31,694 nucleotides of DNA from DATBFX01 sp036558305 (GCA_036558305.1 DATBFX010000204.1:1-31694); one strand, 5' to 3'; shown: positions 8,473-16,723, numbered from the stretch's first letter. Numbers and translations are program-made. The notes: generated from the sequence alone by a model not told the origin.

Positions 8473-9567
8473 CTACCCGTTTGCCGCGGCATCGGCAACG
8501 ATCGATGCGGCCGGGTTGCGACCGGCCGCCCGAAGAACGACGGCGATGTTGTCGGGTGACGGCTGGCGAGCCCCCTGCTCGATCTCGTGGACGAGATCGA
8601 CGACGGCAACGGAGACCGGTGTGGCGATGCCACGGGCGCGGCCCTGGGCGACGACGTACCCGTTCATCTCGTCGATTTCGGTGGGGCGGCCCTTCGCGAC
8701 GTCCTGGGCCATCGATGCCCGCCAATTGCGGGAACCCGCACCCGTCGGGGTCAGCAGGGTATCGAGCGCTTGCCGGGTCTCGGGACGATCGGCAGCGGCC
8801 CAGATCTCGGCGGGTTGGCCAGAGAAAGCGGGAACGCGGTAGCCGAGGGCAAGTCCGACCCGCGCCGATTCGGCGGCGAGCTGGATCGTGAGCGCTCGGC
8901 CGTCTTCGCGGCGGAGGACCTCGTCCGAACCGAGCCCCGCGAGCGCCTGGACGGGGTTGCCCATCGCGTTGGCGCAGAGTTTGGCCCAGCGCTCGCCCCA
9001 GAGGTTGTCGGTGACCTGGGCACCGTCGACGACGGCGAGCATCTCGGCGAGTTCCCGCACGCGCGGGGTGATCCGTCCGTCGTGCTCGCCGGCGCGGAAG
9101 ACGTTGTGGCCGACGCCGGTTCCCTTCTCCATACCGCGCTCGACCTCGCCCGGCCGCCAAACGGCGACCCCGATCCGCGACATGACCAGTCCGACGGCGC
9201 GCTCCGGTCCGGTGACGGCGGCGACGATCGGGTCCGGCCAGCAGTTTTGGGCGGCGACGACGTAGCCGTCGGGGGCGAGGTGACGCAGCGCGAGCTGGGT
9301 GGCCCAGGCGGTGTCGTAGACCTTGGCGGCGACGAACCCGATGTCGAAATCGCGCGGCAGCCGCTGGGCCTCGTGGAGGTGGACGGCGGTGGGGTGGGCA
9401 GTGAATGGCTCGTGCGGACCGGTGGCGGCGATACCCTGCCGCCGGATCGTCTCGATTTGCTCGCCCCAGGCATCGACGAGGGTAACGTCGTGTCCGGCAC
9501 GGACCAGGAAGGCGCCGAGGTAGCTGGCGATGGCGCCGGCACCGACGAAGAGGATCTTGTGGGTCAT
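8473..9567 (-). CDS. Ketopantoate reductase family protein (2-dehydropantoate 2-reductase-like)
   Basis: NAD(P)H-dependent reductase of the ApbA/PanE family, 364 residues. The N-terminal Rossmann domain starts KILFVGAGAIASYLGAFLV (GxGxxG near residue 10). The all-helical C-terminal domain carries WGERWAKLCANAMGNPVQAL and the family signature GRPTEIDEMNGYVVAQGRARGIATPV. PanE reduces ketopantoate to pantoate in CoA synthesis. This protein is about 60 residues longer than classical PanE, and nothing pantothenate-related is adjacent, so it may act on another 2-oxo acid. The ATG at 9567 has TAGGAG 6 nt upstream. It is transcribed away from the ParDE operon, with 168 bp between their starts. Confidence 0.85.
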   Translation of the reverse strand: MTHKILFVGAGAIASYLGAFLVRAGHDVTLVDAWGEQIETIRRQGIAATGPHEPFTAHPTAVHLHEAQRLPRDFDIGFVAAKVYDTAWATQLALRHLAPDGYVVAAQNCWPDPIVAAVTGPERAVGLVMSRIGVAVWRPGEVERGMEKGTGVGHNVFRAGEHDGRITPRVRELAEMLAVVDGAQVTDNLWGERWAKLCANAMGNPVQALAGLGSDEVLRREDGRALTIQLAAESARVGLALGYRVPAFSGQPAEIWAAADRPETRQALDTLLTPTGAGSRNWRASMAQDVAKGRPTEIDEMNGYVVAQGRARGIATPVSVAVVDLVHEIEQGARQPSPDNIAVVLRAAGRNPAASIVADAAANG

Positions 9568-9735
9568 GAGCGGCTCCTACGAGATGGTTGATGCGGGGAT
9601 TATCGCGCATTCGGCAGCAGGTCTTGGCAGATCGCCTACCAGAATTCGTCTCGTCCGGGCATGCTCCACGGCAGAGTCGGATGGGCTATCCAATCGCGCC
9701 CGGATTTGCTAGTCTGATCACAGGAGGAGAATTCT

Positions 9736-10014
9736 ATGGGTGTGACGCTGACTCCACGGGCCGAGGAGTTGATCCGACAGAAAGTCGCCAACGGCCCATA
9801 TCAGAGTGTCGATGAGGTCATCGAGGAGGCACTCGAAGCGCTTGATGAGCGGGATCGGCTGGCCAGACTGAGGGCCGCAATCGCGACCGGAGATGCGCAA
9901 CTCGCGCGCGGCGAAGGCATTCCGTACACCCCGCAGTTGATGGACGAGATCGAACGCGAGGCCGAAGAAGCCTACCAACGGGGCGAGCAGCCAAGACCCG
10001 ATGTCTGCCCGTAG
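9736..10014 (+). CDS. parD: Type II antitoxin, ParD/ribbon-helix-helix family
   Basis: Antitoxin of 92 residues. The N-terminal half (VTLTPRAEELIRQKVANGPY, then SVDEVIEEALEALDERD) matches the ParD ribbon-helix-helix DNA-binding domain, which normally dimerises and represses its own operon. The charged C-terminal half (MDEIEREAEEAYQRGEQ) would wrap and neutralise the toxin. ATG 9736 has an excellent GGAGGAGA Shine-Dalgarno 5 nt upstream. The gene overlaps the downstream parE by 14 bp, the usual coupling for such pairs. The symbol is by family resemblance. Confidence 0.9.
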   Translation: MGVTLTPRAEELIRQKVANGPYQSVDEVIEEALEALDERDRLARLRAAIATGDAQLARGEGIPYTPQLMDEIEREAEEAYQRGEQPRPDVCP

Positions 10015-10309
10015 GCGACGCCTTACCTTCACGCCCGAAGCACGACAGGACATCCGCGACATCCTCATCTACACCGAGGGTCGATGGGGCAAGCGCCAGC
10101 GGAGCACCTACAAGACGAAGCTTGACCAAGGCATCCAAATCCTCGTTCGGTACCCGTATCGCGGCCAAGCTCGTGACGATGTTTCCCCGGGTTTGCGCGG
10201 TCTTCTCGTCGAAGCGCACACGGTCTACTACCGCGTCGAGGACAAGGCGGTAAACGTCATCCGCGTGTTGCACAGCGCCATGGATGTCGCTTCTCACATC
10301 CGGCATTGA
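10001..10309 (+). CDS. parE: Type II toxin, ParE/RelE superfamily
   Basis: Toxin of 102 residues with the ParE fold: RLTFTPEARQDIRDILIYTEGRWG at the N-terminus, a central strand region, and the diagnostic C-terminal block GLLVEAHTVYYRVEDKAVNVIRVLHSAMD. ParE proteins typically inhibit DNA gyrase, whereas RelE-like members cleave mRNA; the HTVYYRV and IRVLHSAMD elements favour ParE. It begins inside the last codons of the antitoxin gene and has no Shine-Dalgarno of its own beyond the antitoxin's coding sequence, so it is probably translationally coupled. The gene appears full length and intact. Confidence 0.9.
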   Translation: MSARRRRLTFTPEARQDIRDILIYTEGRWGKRQRSTYKTKLDQGIQILVRYPYRGQARDDVSPGLRGLLVEAHTVYYRVEDKAVNVIRVLHSAMDVASHIRH

Positions 10310-10330
10310 CTGCTCTTGTTGTGACAGCAT

Positions 10331-10348
10331 TGCGGCTGCTTGGCCGCA
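10331..10348 (+). terminator. Small hairpin downstream of parE
   Basis: A 6-bp GC stem (TGCGGC/GCCGCA) with loop TGCTTG lies 21 nt after the parE stop, in the 110-bp gap before the convergent permease gene. It has no T-run. Weak support for a terminator. Confidence 0.25.
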
Positions 10349-10419
10349 GCGCGCGTCTGGTGATCCAGCATGGCAACCTTTGAGGGCGATTCACAGCGAC
10401 CGGCATCCGCTAATCATCG

Positions 10420-11310
10420 TCAAGCCTCCGTCCTCAGCCGTGGATCGAGCACGTCCCGCACGGCGTCGCCGAAGATGTTGATGGCGAGCACCAGGACGGC
10501 AAGGGCGAGACCGGGGTAGAGGACCGTCCAGGGCGCCAGCTCCATCGTCGTGCGGTTTTCGCTGAGCATCGAACCGAGGGAGGGGGTCGGCGGGACGGCG
10601 CCGAGACCGAGGTAGCTGAGGGCCGCTTCGAGGATGACGGCGCCGGAGAGACCGAGCGCGAGTTGGACCAGGATCGGGGCGGCGACGTTGGGCAGGACGT
10701 GGCGGGTCATGACGCGGGACGACGTCGCGCCGGCGGCGACCGCGGCCTGGACGTATTCGACGTTCTTGACGGAGAGGGTCGACCCGCGGACGATGCGGGC
10801 GAAGACCGGGGTGTAGATGGTGGCGATCGCGACGACGATACTGGTCAACCCCGCCCCGGCGACCGCGACGATCAGGATCGCCAGCAGCACCGCCGGGAAG
10901 GCGAAGAGGACGTCCATCAGCCGCATGATCAGGTACTCCGGCCAGCGGCCGACGTACCCGGCGACCAGACCGAGCGTCGTGCCGACGAGCGCTGAAGCAA
11001 AAACGGAGACGGCGCCGACCAGCAACGAGATGCGGGCGCCGTAGAGCACGCGGCTGAGGATGTCCCGACCGAAGAAGTCGGTGCCGAGCAGCGCGTCCCG
11101 ACTGGGCGCCATCAGCACCTTGGTCGGCGCCATCGCCGTCGGGTCGGCCGGTGCGATCAGCGGCGCGGCCAGCGCGGCGATCACGATCAGGACGAGCACC
11201 ACACCGGCCGCGAAGCCGAGCCGGCTCTGACGGGCGAAGCGGGCAAGCCGCGTCCGCGGACCGGTCGCGCGCGGCTGGGCGAGCGGGGCCCCGGCGGCGA
11301 CGGCGCTCAC
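10420..11310 (-). CDS. Peptide/nickel-type ABC transporter permease (DppC/OppC-like)
   Basis: Inner-membrane permease of 296 residues. After a basic N-terminus (RLARFARQSRLGFAAG) come the first transmembrane helix and the OppC-N-type loop, then LLGTDFFGRDILSRVLYGARISLLVG, typical of DppC. The cytoplasmic EAA-type loop is represented by VAAGATSSRVMTRHVLPN, followed by GAVILEAALSYLGLG. The GTG at 11310 overlaps the upstream permease's TGA (GTGA), and the alignment to DppC proteins begins just after it; the longer frame upstream is antisense noise. It would pair with the DppB-like permease and the substrate-binding protein upstream. No ATP-binding subunit follows: the next gene is convergent parE. 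The transporter therefore needs ATPases encoded elsewhere. Confidence 0.92.
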   Translation of the reverse strand: MSAVAAGAPLAQPRATGPRTRLARFARQSRLGFAAGVVLVLIVIAALAAPLIAPADPTAMAPTKVLMAPSRDALLGTDFFGRDILSRVLYGARISLLVGAVSVFASALVGTTLGLVAGYVGRWPEYLIMRLMDVLFAFPAVLLAILIVAVAGAGLTSIVVAIATIYTPVFARIVRGSTLSVKNVEYVQAAVAAGATSSRVMTRHVLPNVAAPILVQLALGLSGAVILEAALSYLGLGAVPPTPSLGSMLSENRTTMELAPWTVLYPGLALAVLVLAINIFGDAVRDVLDPRLRTEA

Positions 11311-12260
11311 GGTCGCCGGATGCGGGGATCGACGAGACCGTAGACGACGTCGGTGAGCAGGTTGACGAGGACGAAGCAGCCGGCGATGAAAAGCGTCGTC
11401 CCCTGCACCAGCGGGTAGTCGCGCTGCAAGACGGCGTCGAGCGCCAGCCGGCCGACGCCGGGGATGGCAAACAGTTGCTCGACGATGACCGTGCCGCCGA
11501 GCAGGTATCCGGTCTGGATGCCGACCACCGTGATCACCGGCACCAGCGCGTTCCGCAGCGCGTGACCGAGCACGACGGCGCGCCCGGACAACCCCTTCGC
11601 CCGCGCCACCGTCAGGTAGTCCTTTTTCAACTCCTCGAGCAGCGCCGAGCGGGTCATCCGCATGATCGAGGCGGCGAGGAGCGCGCCGAGCGAGATCGCG
11701 GGCAGGACCAGCGAGCGCAGGTTCGCACCGAGACCGTGGGAGATGGGGACGAATCCGGTCGTCGGCACGACGGACCACCGGAGCGAGACGAAGAGGATCA
11801 AGAGGGTGCCGAGCAGGAAATTCGGAATCGAGAGTCCGACCAGCGCCACGATCCGCGCCAGCGCATCGACGACCCCGTTGCGCCGGACCGCCGAAAGCAG
11901 ACCGGCCGGGATCGCCAGCACCAGCGAGGCAACCGTCGCCAGGACCGCCAACTCGAGCGTCGGCGGCAACCGCGAGACGATCACGTCGACCACCGGCTCG
12001 CGGGTCCGCAACGAGCGCCCGAGATCACCGGTCAGCGCATTGCCCAACCAGACGACGTACTGCACCGGCACCGGTTTGTCGAGCCCGTAGGAGCGGGCGA
12101 TCGCCTGCCGCTGCTCGTCGCTGACGTCCGGCCCGATCCCGAGCATGACGTCGACGAAACTGCCGGGAATCAAGTGCATCGCCCCAAACACGAGCACCGA
12201 GATCCCCAGCAACGTCGGCAAAAACACGGTGACGAGGCGGCGGGCGAGGTACGTCAGCAT
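11307..12260 (-). CDS. Peptide/nickel-type ABC transporter permease (DppB/OppB-like)
   Basis: Inner-membrane permease of 317 residues. The start MLTYLARRLVTVFLPTLLGI and the first periplasmic segment (GLDKPVPVQYVVWLGNALTG, then DLGRSLRTREPV) are hallmarks of DppB/OppB. The EAA-type loop reads RAKGLSGRAVVLGHALRNAL and the C-terminus is NLLTDVVYGLVDPRIR. ATG 12260 is chosen because the family motif begins there. The Shine-Dalgarno is poor (GGAT only), and the start sits 11 bp after a long inverted repeat that separates it from the binding-protein gene. Such hairpins commonly let binding-protein mRNA accumulate above permease mRNA. Its stop overlaps the DppC-like start by 4 bp. Confidence 0.92.
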   Translation of the reverse strand: MLTYLARRLVTVFLPTLLGISVLVFGAMHLIPGSFVDVMLGIGPDVSDEQRQAIARSYGLDKPVPVQYVVWLGNALTGDLGRSLRTREPVVDVIVSRLPPTLELAVLATVASLVLAIPAGLLSAVRRNGVVDALARIVALVGLSIPNFLLGTLLILFVSLRWSVVPTTGFVPISHGLGANLRSLVLPAISLGALLAASIMRMTRSALLEELKKDYLTVARAKGLSGRAVVLGHALRNALVPVITVVGIQTGYLLGGTVIVEQLFAIPGVGRLALDAVLQRDYPLVQGTTLFIAGCFVLVNLLTDVVYGLVDPRIRRP

Positions 12261-12271
12261 ATCCAAGTGGT

Positions 12272-12355
12272 GAGGCGGCAAGGCGGCGAGGCGGCAAGGG
12301 TAGAACGGATCGTGTCCCTCCTTTCCGCCTCGCCGCCTTGCCGCCTTGCCGCCTC
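12272..12355. repeat. Inverted repeat made of tandem AGGCGGCR words
   Basis: The left arm (12272-12299) is three to four copies of the 8-bp word AGGCGGCA/G; the right arm (12325-12355) is its reverse complement with two purine differences over about 28 positions. A 25-nt spacer separates the arms. It lies between the substrate-binding-protein stop and the DppB-like start, so the transcript would form a very stable hairpin that may act as an mRNA 3'-end stabiliser or attenuator. It shares architecture, but not sequence, with the repeats near 19.7 and 20.3 kb. Confidence 0.85.
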
Positions 12356-12357
12356 GT

Positions 12358-13917
12358 TCAGCTCACGCTCGTCTGTTTCAGCGCGTCGCCCAAGTAGATG
12401 TCGGTCGCGGTGGGGGCGAACCCCTGGACGGTGTCGCGGAGGGCGAAGTAGGCGGTGCGGGTGAAGAGGAAGAGGGCCGGGGCACCCTGGACGATCAGGG
12501 TTTCGGCCTGGTGGTAGACCTCGTGGCGGCGGGCCGGGTCGACGGTGGTGCGTCCCTCGTCGAGGAGTTGGTCGACCTGGGGATCACTGAATTGGAAGGC
12601 GTTGACGGAACCGCCGGTGTGGAAAGCGGGGTAGATGGCGCGATCGGGGTCGTTGCCGCTGCCGTTGTAGCTGACGAAGGTGGCGAAGTCGCGGCTCTTC
12701 CAGCGGTCGATGAAGGTGCCCCATTCGACCTGATCGAGCGTCACGTTGATCCCGACGTCCTTCAGTTGCGACTGGAGGACGAGGGCGATGTTGATGAATT
12801 CGGGATACAGGGGAGACGCCAGGATCGAGAGGTCGAAGCCGTCGGCCAGATTCGCCTCGGCCAGCAGCGATTTCGCCTGGTCGACGTCGCGGCTGTAGAG
12901 CGGCAACTGGTCGACCGGGATCGCCCAATCGCCGAGGGTGGGGACGATCGGCCCGGTGAGGCTGCCTTCGCCGAAGAAGACGGCGTCGAGCACGGCCTTG
13001 CGATCGACCGCCAGACTGAGCGCCTGGCGCACCTTGACGTTGTCGAGCGGCGGGCGCTTGCAATTGATGCCGAGCAGGTAGTAGTCGGTCGTCTCCTGGG
13101 TGACGACCTGGACGCCGTCGGCGCGGCTGGCCAGACTGACCGCGGCCGGACTGACGAGCGAGGTCAGTCCGATCTCGCCGGTACGGATCGCCGCCAGGCG
13201 CGCGGCCTCGTCCGGGAGAATGCGGTAGGTCAGCGACGCCAGGTGCGGCAGTCCCTGCTCCCAGTACGACGGGTTGGCCTTCAGGACCGTTTGCGTGTCG
13301 CGGGTCCACTCGGCGAGCGAGAATGGTCCCGTGCCGACCATCGTCGCCTGGAGATCGCCCGCGTTTTGGGGGACGATCGCCGCGTAGTCCGAGGAGAGGG
13401 TCGCCAGGAGGGGTCCGTACGGTTGCTTGAGGTTGATCCGCACGGTGCGGTCGTCCGGCGTCTCGATGCTCGCCACGGGATCGAACTGGCTGAGCCAGGG
13501 CGAGTTCGTCGCCGGGTCGATGATGCGGTCGAAGGTGTACTTGACGTCCGCGGCGGTCAGCGGGTTTCCGTTGTGGAAGGTGACGCCATCCCGTAGGTGG
13601 AAAACGAACGTCTTGTCGTCGGGGTTTTCCCAGGATGCGGCCAACTCCGGTTGGGCCTGCCCGCTCTCGTCGAAGGCAACCAATTGTTGGTAAACCGGCG
13701 CCATGATCTGAAAACTCGAAGCGGCGGTGACGAGCGCGGGATCGAGCCCGACCGCCTCCTGCGCCTTCCCGATCACCAGATCGCCGGCCGGCCCCGCCGC
13801 GGCCGTTCCTTCCTGGGCCAGCGCAGCGCCGGCCCGCGACCTGCCGACCGCGGCAGCGCCGATGCCGCCTCCCGCGAGGCGCAACAGATCACGACGATTG
13901 ACGTTGACCCGATCCAT
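12358..13917 (-). CDS. ABC transporter substrate-binding protein, peptide family (SBP_bac_5)
   Basis: Exported binding protein of 519 residues for a peptide-like substrate. The N-terminus MDRVNVNRRDLLRLAGGG carries a Tat signal (NRRDLLRL), followed by an Ala-rich segment and a likely AxA cleavage near residue 35. The family 5 core includes GKAQEAVGLDPALVTAASSF, ELAASWENPDDKTFVFHLRD, GVTFHNGNPLTAADVKYTFD, the VRQALSLAVDRKAV helix, and a C-terminal lobe with VDPARRHEVYHQAE. ATG 13917 has AGGAGGAAC about 7 nt upstream. It lies 56 bp after anmK and before the two permeases, so the operon context points to a muropeptide or amino-sugar peptide ligand; sequence alone cannot distinguish this from ordinary di- or oligopeptides. 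Confidence 0.92.
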   Translation of the reverse strand: MDRVNVNRRDLLRLAGGGIGAAAVGRSRAGAALAQEGTAAAGPAGDLVIGKAQEAVGLDPALVTAASSFQIMAPVYQQLVAFDESGQAQPELAASWENPDDKTFVFHLRDGVTFHNGNPLTAADVKYTFDRIIDPATNSPWLSQFDPVASIETPDDRTVRINLKQPYGPLLATLSSDYAAIVPQNAGDLQATMVGTGPFSLAEWTRDTQTVLKANPSYWEQGLPHLASLTYRILPDEAARLAAIRTGEIGLTSLVSPAAVSLASRADGVQVVTQETTDYYLLGINCKRPPLDNVKVRQALSLAVDRKAVLDAVFFGEGSLTGPIVPTLGDWAIPVDQLPLYSRDVDQAKSLLAEANLADGFDLSILASPLYPEFINIALVLQSQLKDVGINVTLDQVEWGTFIDRWKSRDFATFVSYNGSGNDPDRAIYPAFHTGGSVNAFQFSDPQVDQLLDEGRTTVDPARRHEVYHQAETLIVQGAPALFLFTRTAYFALRDTVQGFAPTATDIYLGDALKQTSVS

Positions 13918-13973
13918 CGTCCGTTCCTCCTTCTGTCGTGGTCGGTCGCAGCAGCATCCGTGCCAGCGGTAGC

Positions 13974-15248
13974 CTACCGCGTCGCCGTCCTTCGCGGAGA
14001 CGGCAGCACCAGTTTGCCGAGGGTGACGGCGTGCCGGGCCCCGGTCGCCCCCGGCACGTTGGTCGGCAGCCCCTCCAGTGCGTCGTGCGCGAGGAGGGCA
14101 AAGGCCATCGCCTCCTTGGCCCGGCCGTCGACCCCGTAGGCATCGACCGGTTCGACCGGAACCGGCGCCAACTCCTCGCGCAGCATCCGCATCAGGGTCG
14201 GGTTGCGGCTGCCGCCGCCGCCGACCAGGACTTCGTCCAACGCGGGCAACCACCGCCGATAGGCATCGGCGATCGAGCGGGCGGTCAAGGCCGTCGCGGT
14301 CGCGACGAGATCGCACGCCCGCTGCCGAACCTCCGGCGCAGTCTCCGAGATCGGCGTGTCACCCAAAGCTCCAAGCCCGAAGCTCGAAGCTCGGTCCTCC
14401 TCCAGGAGACGGCGGGCGAAGTCGAGCCCGTAGCGCTCCCGGCCGGTCGTCTTCGGCGGCGGCGCGGCGAGGTACGGGTCGCGCAACAGGTCGTCGAGCA
14501 GGCCGCGATCGACGGTCCCCGCGGCGGCCAACGCTCCGTCCCGGTCGAACGTCGCGGCACCGCCGGTCAACAACGTCACCAACCCGTCGATCACCATGTT
14601 GCCGGGACCGGTGTCGAAGGCGCGGACGGCGTCGAGATCGCATCCCGCCGGTAAGGAGGTGACGTTGCCGATACCGCCGACGTTCTGGACGGCGCGGTTC
14701 CGGGACGGGTGGCGGAGGACGACCCAATCGAAGTAGGGGACGAGCGGTGCCGCCTGCCCGCCTGCCGCGACGTCGGCAACGCGGAAGTCGGCGACGACCG
14801 CTACGCCGGTTCGCTCCGCGATCACCGCCGGTTCCCCGATTTGGAGGGTGGCGGTCCGCGCGAGGGGCCAGGCGGGGTCCGGTCCCGGTTCGTGCCAGAC
14901 GGTTTGGCCATGGGAGCCGATCACGTGGACGTCGTTCACCGGTATGCCGGCGCGCGCGCAGACGGCCAGCGCCGCATTGGCGAAGAGATCGCCGAGGACG
15001 GCATTGAGCGAACAGAGGCGGGCAACCGCGTGCGGGGCGTCGTCGGCGTAGAGGGCCAGGAGTTCCGCACGGACCTCGGTCGGGTACGGCGTCGAGTCGA
15101 ACGCAACCGATTCCAGGCGCGCATCCGCGCCGGCGCCGGTGATGCGCACGAGCGCCGCGTCGATGCCGTCGGCAGAGGTCCCGGAGATCAAACCGACGCA
15201 GAGGCGGCCGTCTCCTGTCCCATCCGGTGGGGTCTGCATGCTGCTCAT
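13974..15248 (-). CDS. anmK: Anhydro-N-acetylmuramic acid kinase
   Basis: AnmK hydrates and phosphorylates 1,6-anhydro-MurNAc to MurNAc-6-phosphate in cell-wall recycling. The 424-residue product shows the expected motifs in order: LCVGLISGTSADGIDAALV, IGSHGQTVWHEP, the catalytic-Asp region VVADFRVADVAAGGQAAPLV, VQNVGGIGNVTSLP, AFDTGPGNMVIDG, and LVGGGGSRNPTLMRML, then GVDGRAKEAMAFALLA. The ATG at 15248 overlaps the stop of the upstream serine hydrolase (ATGA), indicating tight coupling. Oddity: a variable loop carries the residues ASSFGLGALGD, encoded by a run of GAAGCTCG-like words (14365-14394) that looks like an intergenic repeat inserted in frame. All catalytic motifs flank it intact, so function may be preserved. 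Confidence 0.95.
   Translation of the reverse strand: MSSMQTPPDGTGDGRLCVGLISGTSADGIDAALVRITGAGADARLESVAFDSTPYPTEVRAELLALYADDAPHAVARLCSLNAVLGDLFANAALAVCARAGIPVNDVHVIGSHGQTVWHEPGPDPAWPLARTATLQIGEPAVIAERTGVAVVADFRVADVAAGGQAAPLVPYFDWVVLRHPSRNRAVQNVGGIGNVTSLPAGCDLDAVRAFDTGPGNMVIDGLVTLLTGGAATFDRDGALAAAGTVDRGLLDDLLRDPYLAAPPPKTTGRERYGLDFARRLLEEDRASSFGLGALGDTPISETAPEVRQRACDLVATATALTARSIADAYRRWLPALDEVLVGGGGSRNPTLMRMLREELAPVPVEPVDAYGVDGRAKEAMAFALLAHDALEGLPTNVPGATGARHAVTLGKLVLPSPRRTATR
14365..14394. repeat. Tandem AAGCTCG-type word repeat inside anmK
   Basis: About four degenerate copies of a 7-bp word (AAGCTCC, AAGCCCG, AAGCTCG, AAGCTCG) lie in frame within the anmK coding sequence. No inverted partner arm is visible nearby, unlike the intergenic word repeats elsewhere in this window. 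Confidence 0.65.
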
Positions 15249-16396
15249 CCTTCGTGCAGAGCGGCGGCGACCGCCGCGTGAAAGGCGGGCCGGATCGCCT
15301 CGATCTCCGGTCGTGCCGTCGGGTGCAGCCGGTTCGTCAGCAGGACGACGATCAACTCCCGCGCCGGCTCGATCCAGAGCGATGTTCCCGTAAATCCGGT
15401 GTGTCCGTAGGCGCACCGGCCGAGTGGGACGCCGGGATCGGCGATCCCCGCCGGCGGTACGGAAGGAACGACGCGCCAACCGAGTCCCCGCCCCGGCGCC
15501 TGCTCGCGGGTTGCCTCGGCCGCGATCTCCTCGCCGAAGAGTCGGTTTCCGTTCCAGGTGCCGCGCTGGAGCCAGAGGGCACCGTAGCGGGCGAGGTCGG
15601 TCGCGGTGCCGAAGAGTCCGGCGTGACCCGAGATGCCTGCCAGACCGTAGAAGCAATTGCCGTCGTTGACCTCGCCCCAGATGACGTCCCGCCGCCAGCG
15701 GGGAAATGCACCGGCGCGCTCGCCGCACATCGCGATCTCGGTCGCATTGCCGCGCTCGGTCGCGGCGGTCCGCGGTCGGTGCGATGGGGACGGGGTGTAG
15801 GTCGTTTCGCGGAGACCGAGCGGCGCGAAGATCTCGGTCGCGGCGAAGCGGGCGACGTCCAGACCGCTTATCCGCCGGATGACCTCGCCGAGCAGCATAA
15901 AGCCGAGATCGCTGTAGACGACCTCCTCGCCTGGTGCGGCGACGGGATCGACCCGCGCGATCGCCTCAAGGTACGCCTTCGGACCGGTGCGATCGAGGTA
16001 GAGCGGCAGCCAGGCCGGGAGTCCGGCACTGTGACTGAGCAGGCGTCGGATCGTCACGCCGCGCTTCCAACCCGCCAGACCGAATTCCGGTAACGCCGCG
16101 CCGGCGGGCTCGTCCAGGGCCAGAGCGCCCCCGGAGACCAACCGCAGGATCGACGGCAGGGTTGCGACCACCTTGGTCAGCGAGGCGAGGTCGAAGATGG
16201 TCTCGCCGGCCATCGGGATCGCGACCGGTTCGCGCACCGCCAACCCGGTGGCGCGGTGCAGGTGTACGTCGCCGTCGCGCGTGATCAGGGCGACGGCTCC
16301 GGCGTACGCTCCCCGATTCATCCCTTCGACGACGATGCGCCAAGCTGCGTCGAGTCGGGTGTTGGGTGTGCCGTCGTTTAGGGCTCGATCGTCCAA
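15245..16396 (-). CDS. Beta-lactamase-family serine hydrolase, AmiE/YbbE-like
   Basis: Class C beta-lactamase/CubicO-fold hydrolase of 383 residues. It has the catalytic tetrad SLTK (72-75), the YSD motif (161-163, the YxN equivalent), the stretch GISGHAGLFGTATDLARY (255-271) and HTG (332-334, replacing KTG). This is the layout of Bacillus subtilis YbbE (AmiE), reported as a MurNAc-L-Ala amidase in muropeptide recycling, and of related esterases. No signal peptide is seen, so it probably acts in the cytoplasm on imported substrate. The gene leads the minus-strand operon and overlaps anmK by 4 bp, which supports removal of peptide from (anhydro)muropeptides before kinase action. Substrate assignment is inference; the fold assignment is firm. 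Confidence 0.88.
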   Translation of the reverse strand: MDDRALNDGTPNTRLDAAWRIVVEGMNRGAYAGAVALITRDGDVHLHRATGLAVREPVAIPMAGETIFDLASLTKVVATLPSILRLVSGGALALDEPAGAALPEFGLAGWKRGVTIRRLLSHSAGLPAWLPLYLDRTGPKAYLEAIARVDPVAAPGEEVVYSDLGFMLLGEVIRRISGLDVARFAATEIFAPLGLRETTYTPSPSHRPRTAATERGNATEIAMCGERAGAFPRWRRDVIWGEVNDGNCFYGLAGISGHAGLFGTATDLARYGALWLQRGTWNGNRLFGEEIAAEATREQAPGRGLGWRVVPSVPPAGIADPGVPLGRCAYGHTGFTGTSLWIEPARELIVVLLTNRLHPTARPEIEAIRPAFHAAVAAALHEG

Positions 16397-16723
16397 CGCT
16401 GCGATCCCGATTTCACGACCGGTGACTTGGAGGGCATGCTACCACCGATGAAAGCACTCTATGTCGCTCGCCGTAGCAACCGTTTTCGCATCAATAGCAG
16501 GCGACATCCAGACCTCACATCCGTCTTTATCCGACAAGATCGAATTGCACGTACTGCCCACCCTTGCGTACTCCACGGGACGCCAACCCGACCTGCTCGT
16601 CATGCACTCGACCGGCGACGGGGAATGCATTGCCAGCGGGATCTCGCGCCGTTTCTCCAGCACCGAAATCGCGTGCCCTTGTTGCATGTGGGTGCCTCCC
16701 ACTTTGCAACAAGGGGAACGATC
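16397..16723. other. Divergent regulatory region between the recycling operon and the AbrB/RelE module
   Basis: 327 bp between divergent starts. Crossing frames have no recognisable domain. It must contain the promoters of both operons, but no convincing -35/-10 pair is evident by eye. The only clear element is the hairpin at 16677-16714 next to the antitoxin start. Confidence 0.4.
16677..16714 (+). promoter_or_regulatory. Imperfect palindrome overlapping the antitoxin ribosome-binding site
   Basis: CCTTGTTGCATGTGGG is followed by the loop TGCCT and CCCACTTTGCAACAAGG, giving a near-perfect stem of about 15 bp with one bulge. The right arm includes the AAGG of the AAGGGGA Shine-Dalgarno for the ATG at 16724. 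It is probably the operator bound by the AbrB-type antitoxin, an RNA hairpin masking the ribosome-binding site, or both. Confidence 0.6.
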
